Positions 11,657 through 21,603 of a DNA stretch of 64,000 nt are shown piece by piece. This DNA is from Asparagopsis taxiformis (taxonomy: Eukaryota > Rhodophyta > Florideophyceae > Bonnemaisoniales > Bonnemaisoniaceae), in NCBI GenBank assembly GCA_030407315.1, contig JALQPE010002096.1, positions 186,001-250,000 of the forward strand, in the 5' to 3' direction. A program made the translations under genes and the position numbers. Position 1 is the stretch's first letter; each line of letters starts with the position of its first letter. The notes beneath the pieces are model-generated. The model made no database searches. It was not told the origin of the DNA and saw nothing but the letters and a program-made list of their open reading frames with translations.

Positions 11657-13938
11657 ATGCATTCACAACAACCATGCACTCCAAAGCTCTTGCAGGATAG
11701 ATCGATGGCAACCGCAGTCAACCACCTGTCGCTCTCCCCCAAAATGCATCTCCTGGCCCTCGTGCTCGAATCCAATGCCATCGCAATCTTCCGAACAAAT
11801 TGGCAACGTCTCGCAACAATCCCCGTCTCAACGTCCGACGACGATAAAATAACTTGTCTAACATGGTCCCCGGACGGTGCAAATATACTCGTCGCAACTA
11901 CTGCGGCATTATCGATCTACTCGGTCGATCGCGCAGCATCCGCATCCACAACTCGAGCAAAGCGTGCCACGAAGGAAGCCACAGAGCCCATCGCCACCAT
12001 GCAATTTTCGCCCTTCCCAACCGCCCTCACCTGGTCTCCATGCTTCTCTCAACAAGCTGCTGCCCGTGATAGGCTCACAGGCCTGCCGCAATACCCTGAC
12101 AGAGCTACCATGGTCACCTCCAATCTCCCGGACGATTTCGGACCGAGCGGACTCGGCTTGCTCCTCATCGGCGATTCCAAAGGCGCTGTAACAATCATGA
12201 CCCACAATCTGCAATTTAAACTCGCCCACGTACAGATCATGCCACCCGGACACTACATCGAGCGCATCCATCTCACCCCAGCATTACGCCACTGTCTTGT
12301 AGTTGGATGCGACAGCGCGACGCATCCTTATACGGTGAAGAAAGACGTCTCTGACCAGGGCACTTGTGTGTTTCGCGCTGTAGATCTGGAGACAATTCTG
12401 GAATACTGGCCAGAGATAAATCGGCTCGGTAAGGATGTTATGGCATTTCATCATGTGTCCCAAAAGCTGGATGAACTCCAATCATGCATGCGGAAGAATT
12501 GGACTGATGGTGCGACAGATGTGCTGGCATCCTCGATTTCCAAGCCGCTGCGCAAACTTATAGTTGATTTCGCGGAAGAAAGCGACTTTCATGGCCCATG
12601 GCATGCGCTACACGACGTCTTTTGCGGAGCGCGTATGAGCGGTGCAATGCTGCAATTCCTTGCAGCGGAACTGAGTGAAAACGGCGCAAAAGAGGCTTTG
12701 CGGGCTTTCAGAAGTTACATTGATGATGTCGATGCCATTCTCATGTCGATTCTTCCGTCTTGCGAGAACATGGTCTTTAGAGCCTCTGAACATAGAGGTC
12801 TTGCGCGGCTGACATCGAGATTTGCCGCAATCGGCGTGGACCTTAAGAGAGCTGCAACACTGTTCGACGTTGCAGAGAAGTTGTGTTTGCAGCTTGGAGA
12901 ATTTGTGTGTGAAACTGAAAAGAAGAGCGGCGAGGGTGAAGCATTCCTCGCATGGCTGGTTCTTGCGGCGGCACGAGCCGGTGGTGAAGTTGTCCAAGGT
13001 AAGGGTTCAAACGTTGGCACTAATCTTGAGGGTCGTGACGCTCTTCTTGTTTCACAGTTTTTTAAGACGATGACGGGGAATTTTTCTCAGGAGATGGGTG
13101 CAGAATTTCAAGACGTCATCTCGCAAAGTTTCACGCAGCAGATTATTCCACTCATCGAGGAATATCGCAAAGTGTTTGACAACTTGATCAACCACAGTTG
13201 CTCTGCAATATCATCTGCTCTTGTACCGACTCAAGGGATGTCAGTGCCGATACGGATGTCCAGAACTTTGCTGCAACAAAAGTGCTTTATCTACGATATT
13301 GTTTCGAAGACAGTCGACGACACGGTAGTATTGTTATGTATAGTTGACGCTAATGGTCACCTTGTGACGATTCGTCACAGCTTCATAAGATTGGAGTGGG
13401 GTATCAAATATCATCGTCTTGATGGTGGAAACCCAGTTATACATGATGCTGCTGTTTTAGGGACATCTGAAGTTGTAGTTATAACAAGTGAAGCAGATGC
13501 GAGGGATGAAAAATTGGATGGTGTGAAGACTACGTTATCACTTGATGTTGTTCATTGTGACAATGACGCGGACAGCTACAGTGATATGATGCTTCCTACA
13601 TCAGAGGAGGTGTTCGCGGCAAATATGCCAGACATCAGATCCCTTGATGGAAGCAATCGGAGAAGTATCACTTGTGGCCAAATGGAGAAGAAAGTTGGCG
13701 TTTCTCTTGCTCTGAACAGCAATCTAGAACTTGCAAGGTACGGTCTCATGTTTACATGTCCGGTATATATGTATATATATATGTATGCAAGTATGTATAT
13801 TATATATGTACACTTATTTTGCATTTGGCTAATCATTTTTTTTGTATTTTGCATCCCTGGCACAGCGTATTGCTCCGTCCTCGCAGAATACTGGTGTTTG
13901 ACTTGGTACCAAAGAGTAAGGAATATTCCACGAGCTAG
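11657..13938 (+). CDS. APC4: Anaphase-promoting complex subunit 4
   Basis: The N-terminus carries the WD40-like propeller typical of Apc4 (HLSLSPKMHLLALVLE, then CLTWSPDGANILVATTAAL), followed by the long helical Apc4 region. APC4 is a platform subunit of the APC/C ubiquitin ligase that drives mitotic exit. The model joins 11657-13737 to 13866-13938. The 128-nt intron has donor GTACGG, a CTAAT branch-point-like motif and acceptor GCACAG, and is rich in TA/TG repeats. Splicing gives the C-terminus RRILVFDL and a stop at 13938; reading through would continue to 14104 into unrelated sequence. The protein is 717 residues, or 701 from the second ATG at 11705. CDC26, another APC/C subunit, lies 6 kb away. 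Confidence 0.85.
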
Positions 13939-14167
13939 ACTGGAACGGGGATTCTGTACATATCTTCAAGAGTGCATGATTCTGAATCTGCTGTCATCGG
14001 CGTTAGCGTCGTCTTGGAAGTCTTGGGGATGCTTCTGTGAATTGTCTACAACACAAATTACATTCCATCAACAAAATATCTGCCATGCACTTGGGAGAGT
14101 ATAAAGACGTTCGACTAAGAGTGTGAAAATGAGAAGGGAGCTAATTTGAATGCCACGAGCGGCGTGT

Positions 14168-16207
14168 CTAAAATGCGTCGGCAAGTCCTGTAGACATCAT
14201 ACAGACAGTAAGATGTCCATCGAGCTGCGATCTGGGAAGCGTGGTGTCACAAACGGGACACTGAGAATTGGGTTCCACGGTGGTCTCTTTGGTTGAGTGA
14301 TCTCGTGACGCGGGTGTTGATATCTTAGGCACCGGTTGCCGGTTATGATCCCCCTCATCGAAAATATGTGGAGCAACGTCAGTTTCGTTCAAGCAGGTGT
14401 TAACGTGGCTCTCCAATTCGGATCTTGGTACGAGAAGGTCACATACCGGACAATTGCCCATTCTGATTGTTTGCTGGGGTGGTGAGAACTTTGTCTCACC
14501 AAATTCAGGAACATCTTTTCTGGAGGAGGTACCAGTTGTGATATTTTGTTTTAAACGACTTTGCCACGGAGGATGGCTTTGCTGTATCATATGTGCTGTT
14601 CCAGTTCGTTGTGTGTGATCTGCCTGGGCTATGCTTGTAGCAGTTGCGCGCATTTCTTTCTCCACCGAGCGATTTTCGAGCATTACATGCAGTTCATCGG
14701 TGAACACAAGACAACCACCTTCACGTTTGCATTTTCTTTGTATCATGTTGAAACATTCCTTTTTCGTCATACAAAGCTTAGCTGCCCAATTTTGCAATGA
14801 CAAGTCGACGTTACTGTCTGGCATCAGCCAACCTTTCAATTTCCGTTTCGTACGTTCTTGAGCCTCATAAGCGGATTCACCTCTCATGAACGAATCTAGC
14901 AGCGATTTGATATCGATCCTTTCGGACTCCTCCGTGCTTTTCAATGAAATGGATGGCACCGTTGGACAAATTTCTGCCATGCATGATTCATCCACGCTAG
15001 CTGGTTCGATAGCTAGGTCAACGAGTTTGCTGTAATTTCCAATTGTAGACATCAATGCTTCTTCTCTGGCTCTTGAACTTGATTTTGGAGCAAATAGTTG
15101 GCGTTGTTGAATATAAGCTGCACCTACTCCAGATGTAGCACGGTCAGTTGCAGTTATGCTGTCGACTTTTGGAGGACTATCATCTAAGATGTGTACATCA
15201 GCACGAGACTGAACTTGGATTTGCTCAATGTGATCGTCGCTTTGGGTGCCCAAATCGATAACGATGGGTTCCTCATTAGATAGTTTCTGTTTCTTCTTTG
15301 CAGGATCAGGTTGTGAAAAGAAGTCTGGAGAGAGGCAGGAATCCAAGTGATTGTTGAGGTCTAGTTTCTCAATTTGCCTATTGCATACCGGACACGGCAG
15401 TTTCGAATTTGGTTTGGGTTGAAGTTTCTGAGTTAGCATGTCATCAATACGACGCGTGCGCATTACATTGTTAGCATATTGTTTCTCTTTCTCAATTGAA
15501 TCGACAGCCACAGCTCGGAGTTTCGGCGGCCGCACACTTTTAGGTTTTGGATCGGGGCCCTTAATTTTTACAAAGTCCCCCCCACATGTGCGTTGATGCT
15601 GCGACCAGAAAGGGTCCCGAGGTGCTGGTGCTCTGTTCATGGCACGTTTTATACACATTTTGCACGAGCTGCATTGCCAGTGGTGAACGCGATACAAGTC
15701 AACTTCATCACTGAAGGAATGATAAGGAGTAATATGAATTCCGTTTTGCTCCACGCGGTTTATTCGGTCTGCGTGAGCAAGGAATTTAGGACCATGGCCA
15801 TCGACACCGTCACGAACTGCAACTCCTTCGGTGACAAACAGGAAGGCATGAATCATTTCGTGCAGCAAGGTGCTGAGCAGGTCGGCGCGTGAACGGTATT
15901 TGAGGAGGGGCTCGCTCAGAGCAATTCTGCATCCGCCGCGAGCGCCTTTGAACGTGCAGGTACCTGCACATAATGTCATTCGGGTGGAGTATTCGACATA
16001 TGTGTTTGAGATCTGACCGCCAAAGTGTTTTTGATTGTAGAGGGTGAACTGTTGGTGTATGTCAACAAATGGGTTGGTGAGGTCGTCTTCGCATTGTACG
16101 TTGGCACTAGTTGCAGGACGAGCGTTGCTGTTTGGAGAGGCCGGCGCGACTTCATCCACATCAATGACTTGCCATGGGTGGTCGCCAGCGATGGAGCGAT
16201 TTTCCAT
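14168..16207 (-). CDS. SPRTN: Spartan-type (SPRTN/DVC1) DNA-protein crosslink protease
   Basis: The SprT-like metalloprotease domain has the zinc motif HEMIH at residues 116-120 and a third His in the following VDGHGPKF, plus the usual zinc-ribbon cysteines (HWQCSSCKMC, later HQRTCGG). Spartan degrades proteins covalently trapped on DNA during replication. After a Ser-rich linker come three C2HC UBZ4-like ubiquitin-binding fingers, with cores CPVCNRQIEK near residue 272, CPVCDLLVPRSEL near 590 and CPVCDTTLPRSQL near 650. One UBZ is usual in animal SPRTN, so three is notable. The upstream extension begins at TTG, so I use ATG 16207, giving 679 residues. It converges with APC4. Confidence 0.85.
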   Translation of the reverse strand: MENRSIAGDHPWQVIDVDEVAPASPNSNARPATSANVQCEDDLTNPFVDIHQQFTLYNQKHFGGQISNTYVEYSTRMTLCAGTCTFKGARGGCRIALSEPLLKYRSRADLLSTLLHEMIHAFLFVTEGVAVRDGVDGHGPKFLAHADRINRVEQNGIHITPYHSFSDEVDLYRVHHWQCSSCKMCIKRAMNRAPAPRDPFWSQHQRTCGGDFVKIKGPDPKPKSVRPPKLRAVAVDSIEKEKQYANNVMRTRRIDDMLTQKLQPKPNSKLPCPVCNRQIEKLDLNNHLDSCLSPDFFSQPDPAKKKQKLSNEEPIVIDLGTQSDDHIEQIQVQSRADVHILDDSPPKVDSITATDRATSGVGAAYIQQRQLFAPKSSSRAREEALMSTIGNYSKLVDLAIEPASVDESCMAEICPTVPSISLKSTEESERIDIKSLLDSFMRGESAYEAQERTKRKLKGWLMPDSNVDLSLQNWAAKLCMTKKECFNMIQRKCKREGGCLVFTDELHVMLENRSVEKEMRATATSIAQADHTQRTGTAHMIQQSHPPWQSRLKQNITTGTSSRKDVPEFGETKFSPPQQTIRMGNCPVCDLLVPRSELESHVNTCLNETDVAPHIFDEGDHNRQPVPKISTPASRDHSTKETTVEPNSQCPVCDTTLPRSQLDGHLTVCMMSTGLADAF

Positions 16208-16902
16208 TGCATGGTGGCGACCTGTTGCGGAATTGTTGAGTTCAGATGGCTGGTGCCATGTCGGTGCGAGTACAAAGGAACGAAAGGGTGAGGCGGTCGT
16301 GCAATCGATTGATGAGGGAAACAATATTTTAAAAAAATATTACAAAATTGCAAATGGAGCATACCTCAATAGTGAAACGCGATGACTTCTTTCCAACGAT
16401 TTGCCAGTTGAAACAATTCAAACACGATCCGCACGTGACCACGCCGAGGTGTAGCGGTGTACCGGCAAACACCGCAATTCACTTACTGCCTTTTCCCAAA
16501 TAGATACATGTATCATCAGAGCTGGCGTGCTTAATTTCCATTGTGAACCCAACCGCGTGTATATATCTATGCCAAGCGTAGATGCGGACGCGAAGAGAAT
16601 ATGAGTACAGAGACTTTATAATGCTAAACACAATTTGTGTTTTAGCACTCACAACGTGACTGCATGGACTCGAAGCGGTCGCCATCACTGAGGCAGCCGA
16701 TGTTGGGACAATATCGGGTATTGGATGAATGATGCAGTATATTGACGCCTTCATAGAACACATCCTACAGGACAGCTGCAGCATCGCGCGCTGCGCAAAA
16801 TTGTGCCAAACTTCAATACGTTTATGCTTGTATTCAACGACAATGTTGCTATTAATACCATGTTTGCTTACCGCAGCAACACGTGAATTGTCATAAGGAG
16901 TA
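16208..16902. other. Intergenic region between SPRTN and MYG1
   Basis: 695 bp between two minus-strand genes. It must contain the SPRTN promoter. A run of A and T near 16325-16345 is the only base-composition feature; the ORFs present look like shadows. Confidence 0.4.
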
Positions 16903-18099
16903 TCACATAGCCAAGGAAGCCTTTGCCATTTGCATCGCACCTTCAAAATCTTTATTGCCTCCAATGAATCCAGACGCGTGAACAAAAATACAGTTTGGAA
17001 TGCCAGTCAGTGCAGAAAGATCTTCATCTCTGATACCGCGCCACACCTCCGGAAGAGCCTTACGCGATTCAAATGAACCCTTGATGACAGGTACACACTG
17101 TACCCGCCATGTACCACCCGTGATGTCCTTGTATACAACGTACTTGACTGCTTGATCCACACCAGCTTCGCGCTCTTCTTCTTCTATAGTAAACAGATGA
17201 TCTTTCCACGGTGCCCATTCTCTCAGGACAAGTATAGCACCTGAGTGCTCATCCGCCATTCGACCCGCCATGCCTTTTGCAATTATCGAACGCGCAGGTA
17301 ACCAGCTTGTCGCGATGTGCGCAATACACTCATCAAGTTCAGCCCCCGCCATTAGGACAGCCTTTTTGAAATTAACGTCTTGGTCTGGGTTTTCCTCGTA
17401 CCACTCCGCATTCATGCGCGATACGCGAGAGCTAAGATCTGTACTCGATTCATACCGTGGCGCGTCTGATGTATCAAATTGACTGATACCATTATCGATC
17501 GCATCGATTGCCTCCAAGAACGAGTCATAAACCTTGAGATAAACTCGCTCCAGATCCGGCTCATCCAGTTTGATGCCTTTCTTTCCCAGCACGTTGCACA
17601 CAATTTCTCTGCCAAAATGTTTGTAGATCAAACCGGCGCTTGATAGCTTTGTGCGTGATCGCTTGCCAGTCGGTGCAAACGTTTCACTGAATCCGCGCTG
17701 ATGATGATCGAATCGCGCCGCTTCAACGTCATAGACTGCACCAACGTCGACTACAATATCCAATTCGGCCAGAAGGGCTGGATCGCGCGTTCGGACAATC
17801 GGTGAAGCGGCGTAGCGCTTTGTATGGGACAGCATGTGACAGGCAAGAACTTCATCACAATGGAAAGCACCATGGTGTGTGCCGATCTTCGGTGCAGACG
17901 CGGCGGTTTGCGTCATTTTGAAGCGGATGAAAGGATGTGCGTTCGGTCGTTGACGCAGAAGCGGTGCTGCTGAGGGCAGGAAGGCTGGGAGGGGAAAGCG
18001 CATGAAATGAATTGATCTTGCGTAGCTGTTGACACGTAGGTTGGCAGGTCGGCCAGTGCGATGACATAATTGAATTAGAAATTGTGCGTGTGGGCGCAT
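16903..18099 (-). CDS. MYG1: MYG1-family metal-dependent nuclease
   Basis: The conserved MYG1/UPF0160 signatures are present: IGTHHGAFHCDEVLACHML, DIVVDVGAVYD, FDHHQRGF and a C-terminal FVHASGFIGG. The DHH-like Asp/His motifs bind metal. Human MYG1 is a 3'-5' RNA exonuclease active in nucleus and mitochondria. Three in-frame ATGs are possible: 18099 (398 aa), 18003 (366 aa, beginning MRFPLPAFLPSAAPLLRQR, a good mitochondrial presequence) and 17916 (337 aa, starting just before the catalytic domain). Choice among them could set localisation. The frame extends upstream to a GTG, which I reject. The gene diverges from the PDI-like gene with a short shared promoter region. Confidence 0.88.
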   Translation of the reverse strand: MRPHAQFLIQLCHRTGRPANLRVNSYARSIHFMRFPLPAFLPSAAPLLRQRPNAHPFIRFKMTQTAASAPKIGTHHGAFHCDEVLACHMLSHTKRYAASPIVRTRDPALLAELDIVVDVGAVYDVEAARFDHHQRGFSETFAPTGKRSRTKLSSAGLIYKHFGREIVCNVLGKKGIKLDEPDLERVYLKVYDSFLEAIDAIDNGISQFDTSDAPRYESSTDLSSRVSRMNAEWYEENPDQDVNFKKAVLMAGAELDECIAHIATSWLPARSIIAKGMAGRMADEHSGAILVLREWAPWKDHLFTIEEEEREAGVDQAVKYVVYKDITGGTWRVQCVPVIKGSFESRKALPEVWRGIRDEDLSALTGIPNCIFVHASGFIGGNKDFEGAMQMAKASLAM

Positions 18100-18143
18100 T
18101 TTTTCTGTTAATTGGATGGCACACACTCAATCAACTCTTGTAG

Positions 18144-18150
18144 TATAAAA
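18144..18150 (+). promoter_or_regulatory. TATA box of the PDI-C gene
   Basis: TATAAAA lies 114 bases before ATG 18264 in the compact divergent promoter shared with MYG1. Confidence 0.5.
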
Positions 18151-18263
18151 TAATCGCCAAGGATAAGTTGCTGCTTTACCTCATCTCTTCTCCTCTCGAC
18201 TGTTGCGCGCGCGCTTGACCAACTGCTGCTCATCCAGTTTCTTGCATTGCAGAGGTAGTCAAA

Positions 18264-19607
18264 ATGCTCAAGTTATCCTCCTATGATATCTTTCGAAAGC
18301 TTCCGCGTGACCTCACACATGGCACCAGCCATGGTGGTGTACTATCTATGCTAGCTGTCGCACTCATTTTTGTCGTCTTCATGTTTGAACTATGGACCTA
18401 CTTGGCTGGCGAAGTCGAGACATCGGTTATGCTTGACACCAACAGCGAAAAGCTTTTGCAGATCAATTTTCGTATTACCGCTCTCCGCCTTCCATGTGAA
18501 TTCACCAGCGTGGACGTCTGGGATTACCTCGGCAATACTCGTCTTGATATTTCCAAACATTTGCATAAAACAATGGTCGCCGGTGCCATGGGCGAGAAGA
18601 TTCTCGGTGCTTATGCGGATGGCAATGACTATTCAGCTGGTGAAATCAGGGAGGAATACAAGGCGCAAATTGGACTTAGTGAAAGCGAAGAGATCAATGA
18701 GAGCAACTTCAATCAGAAACTCAGTGAGAATCATTGGAGTTTTGTGGATTTCTACGCTCCTTGGTGCATCCATTGCGTTAAACTAGCACCGACATGGGAA
18801 GCATTTGCGAAAACGGTGCACGACAAGGATATCCACGTCAAAGTGTTCAAGGTAGATTGTACAAAGAACGAATTTCTGTGTCGCAGTCAGCAAATCGCTG
18901 GCTACCCTACGCTGCGCGTATACAAAGGTGCCGAACCCATGCATCCAGATTTCCCTGGTAAGCGCACCGTTTCTGCGTTGCTCGACTGGATGGAACACAT
19001 GACCAATGAGCATCAGCATGTACAATCCAGACAGCATACCGAGGAAGGCTGCCTTGTATTGGGATCCGTGTGGGTTAATCGCGTGCCCGGGAAATTCATC
19101 ATCACTGCTAAATCTCGTGGTCACGACTTTGACCCCAAGGCAACCAACCTCTCCCACATTGTGCATCATTTCTCATTTGGTTCTGATTTGCCAAAACACA
19201 TTTTCCGTCACCTACCCGAAGATGTGCGTAGGAATATCAACCCAATGGATGGGAAGCTATTTGTTAATACCGATGAGCACACAACCCATGAGCACTACGT
19301 CAAGGTCGTATCCACTCATTATCGCGTTGGGAAATCGAGCATTTTGAATCGGGGAGACTCGATGGGTTATCAAATGGCAACTTCCAACCATCGGTACAAG
19401 TCCGATCCCTCAGTGCCGGAGGCCAAATTTTCCTTTGACCTTTCTCCTACCGCTGTTGTCATTATTCAGGGAGGCAAGAGATGGTATGAATTTGTTACCT
19501 CGCTGTGTGCTATTATAGGTGGCATATTCACAGTTGTATCACTATTCGATGGTGCAGTCTATTCGATATCAAAGAAGGTGAAGGGTGCGCAGGGAAAACT
19601 TTCGTAG
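18264..19607 (+). CDS. PDI-C type ER membrane thioredoxin protein (PDIL5-4-like)
   Basis: 447 residues with a fused architecture: an N-terminal ERGIC/Erv41-46-like segment with one membrane helix at about 26-46, a thioredoxin domain with active site APWCIHC (cysteines 168 and 171), and a C-terminal Erv41/46-like COPII-cargo-receptor domain ending in a second membrane helix around 412-435. This order is that of plant PDIL5-3/5-4 and protist PDI-C proteins, which are thought to catalyse disulfide formation in the early secretory pathway. The ATG follows a TATA-bearing promoter and no intron is needed. Function is from family knowledge; the domain order is seen directly. Confidence 0.88.
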   Translation: MLKLSSYDIFRKLPRDLTHGTSHGGVLSMLAVALIFVVFMFELWTYLAGEVETSVMLDTNSEKLLQINFRITALRLPCEFTSVDVWDYLGNTRLDISKHLHKTMVAGAMGEKILGAYADGNDYSAGEIREEYKAQIGLSESEEINESNFNQKLSENHWSFVDFYAPWCIHCVKLAPTWEAFAKTVHDKDIHVKVFKVDCTKNEFLCRSQQIAGYPTLRVYKGAEPMHPDFPGKRTVSALLDWMEHMTNEHQHVQSRQHTEEGCLVLGSVWVNRVPGKFIITAKSRGHDFDPKATNLSHIVHHFSFGSDLPKHIFRHLPEDVRRNINPMDGKLFVNTDEHTTHEHYVKVVSTHYRVGKSSILNRGDSMGYQMATSNHRYKSDPSVPEAKFSFDLSPTAVVIIQGGKRWYEFVTSLCAIIGGIFTVVSLFDGAVYSISKKVKGAQGKLS

Positions 19608-20370
19608 TTGAGAGCACGCTTCAAGTTTCAGGGTTTAAGGGTCCCCTGTTTTGTAAAGAAAATTGCGCATGTAGCAAACAATTGCGAAACAAGAGCGATT
19701 ACATTTCAAGTTAGTTTCTGTTTATCATCGAGCTTACATTTTTTGCAGCAGGTGGAACAAGGGTTCCATCATCTTTACATTCTGATTTGCAAAACGAGCA
19801 TACGCTAACCTAAGCACGGAAGGCCGTATGGCTACGCGTCCGCTTCCAGGGTAGCCGCAGATGAGCAACATATTGTAATTTCCCAGTATCAAAGATGAAA
19901 AATGAGATCGAGGCTGTTGCGCATTTGGAATGAATGCACGCTCGATGCAGCGGGAGTTGTGAAGACAGATTGGCAAAGAACCAGTTAGCGGACTGGATTT
20001 TACATAGAAGATCAAGTGTAACAGTATTGCCTTCTCCTCAAAGGTCCTGAAGTCTGGAACGCGTCAAAACATGAATCACGAGCCCGTCAACTGAACAATT
20101 AAAAGCCACGTGAGTACAACACTCTGAATCAATAAAGCAGTCATGATAAGCACGAATAAAAAGACGAATAGGCTAGTCTCGAGGGGCAGTCACCACAATG
20201 AGTGTCAGAAATGCAAGGGGGCGACAGGTCATGCGTTGTGATGCTTGGATGTTAGAGACTTGGCGGCACGTGCGGGTTGAAACGTGGAGTGATGACGGGG
20301 TGGGCATGGTACGGCGGTAGCGGTATCGGCGTACAAGGGAAGGATACGGTCCAGAACTTCATCCGGAACA
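19608..20370. other. Intergenic region between PDI-C and CDC26
   Basis: About 760 bp between convergent genes. A minus-strand frame at 20229-20558 overlaps CDC26 in a different phase and is discussed as a finding. Otherwise no gene or RNA was recognised. Confidence 0.4.
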
Positions 20371-20589
20371 TCACTTTGGAAGTAGTCGACCAGATAATCC
20401 AAGTCGTTCTCGGACAGACATGCCGTCCACGGCCTTCTCACGAGTCGATTTTGCGGTGACAGGCGCCAAGGCGGGATTTTTGGAGATAGAGTCAGCTTCT
20501 GCCTTCCGTCTTGCTTCATCCCTGATACGGTCCAATTCATCGATGTCGGTCTGGTCAATTTCGAGCCTGGTCGGTTTGCGGCGCAGCAT
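20371..20589 (-). CDS. CDC26: APC/C subunit CDC26 (APC12)
   Basis: This 72-residue frame begins MLRRKPTRLEIDQTDIDELD, nearly the same as the start of human CDC26, whose N-terminal methionine region is held inside the TPR groove of APC6. It ends with MSVRERLGL, matching the family's C-terminal RxRIGL-type motif, then six extra residues. CDC26 stabilises APC6/Cdc16 in the anaphase-promoting complex. The short length is normal for the family. Initiation at ATG 20589 is certain because the first methionine is functionally conserved. A protein-like frame overlaps the 3' half in another phase. Confidence 0.92.
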   Translation of the reverse strand: MLRRKPTRLEIDQTDIDELDRIRDEARRKAEADSISKNPALAPVTAKSTREKAVDGMSVRERLGLSGRLLPK

Positions 20590-20779
20590 GGCGGAAGTGG
20601 TTTATACGTGCGCTTGGTTGGCGTCTACAAATTGTGTGTAGGACGCACGGGTGGACGAGTCTGGAACGTGCGTTGGTCAAACAGTGTTGGCGCGGCGAGC
20701 CGATGTGGTGTCAGGGATCGAAAAATAAAGCAAATTAAATTGGTTGCAACAAGTAGTTTAAGTTTGTAAAATGAGATGT

Positions 20780-21396
20780 CTACCACAGCTCCGTCTTCTT
20801 CATAATTCGAACAAACTCTGTTGCATTGACAGCGCCGTCCTTATCCAAGTCTGCCTCTCTGATCATTTCGCGTAATTCGGCATCGGTCATTTTCTCGCCC
20901 AAGTTTTCAGCCACTTGGCGAAGGTTTTCGAAAGTAATCTTGCCGCTGCCGTCGACGTCGAACAAGTTGAACGCCTTCATCATCTCCTCCTGAATTCCCT
21001 TCTCGTTCATAATTTGCGACATTAGAGACAGAAACTCGTCGTAGCGAATAAAGTTTGTGCGCGGCGACACGCCGGTTTGCAGTAGAATGCGCGACAGTTG
21101 TTCTTTTCTGGGCTCAAAGCCCAGCGCGCGCATCATCACCTTGAGCTGGCGCTTGTCGACCACACCCTTGCCCTCCGAGTCGAACAGTTCAAAAGCCTCC
21201 TTGATTTCCTCCTTCACCTCGTCTGTGAGTTCTGCACGGCGAGCGAGCGGGCGCGCTCCAGCAGTGCTGTCGACTCCAATTTGAACATCGTGGCTCTGCG
21301 GAACACTAGGTTAGTTGAGCGTGACGCATCGTATCGCATCGTATCGCATCGCATCGCATGGCAACAATGTTTTAAACGGGAAGTACATACCGCCAT
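20780..21396 (-). CDS. Centrin (caltractin)
   Basis: Four EF-hand regions and the typical ending RIMKKTELW identify centrin, a calcium-binding protein of centrosomes, basal bodies, nuclear pores and nucleotide-excision repair. The EF-hand frame lacks an ATG until an intron is removed: exon 1 is only ATG GCG (21391-21396), the 95-nt intron 21296-21390 runs GTATGT to CGCAG with a CTAAC branch motif, and exon 2 is 20780-21295. The product is 173 residues, starting MASHDVQIG. Only EF4 ([12 protein letters not shown]) is canonical. EF1 has Gln at position 12, EF2 is disrupted by TGVSPRTNF, and EF3 has Asn at position 12, as centrins often do. Confidence 0.9.
21325..21359. repeat. Pentanucleotide microsatellite in the centrin intron
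   Basis: Seven tandem 5-bp units, five CGCAT and two CGTAT, fill the middle of the intron. Confidence 0.9.
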
Positions 21397-21603
21397 GACG
21401 TACGCAAAACGATGAGTTAGCAACGGATGTGCGCGGTGTGCAGCACATGCAAGTCCAACGGAGGCGATAACACTTGAAATTCTGACACGCAATTCGGTGC
21501 CAAGTCGGAGCATTTATATGTTGACATTGAAATCGCGTAGCGCACCCTTACTGTATACACCGTGTCACGGAGCATAACTTGAGTGCAACTCACAATTATT
21601 ATC

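Noticed and set aside
13939..14104. Unspliced extension of APC4
   Set aside because: It arises only by reading through a good intron and the sequence is unrelated to Apc4.
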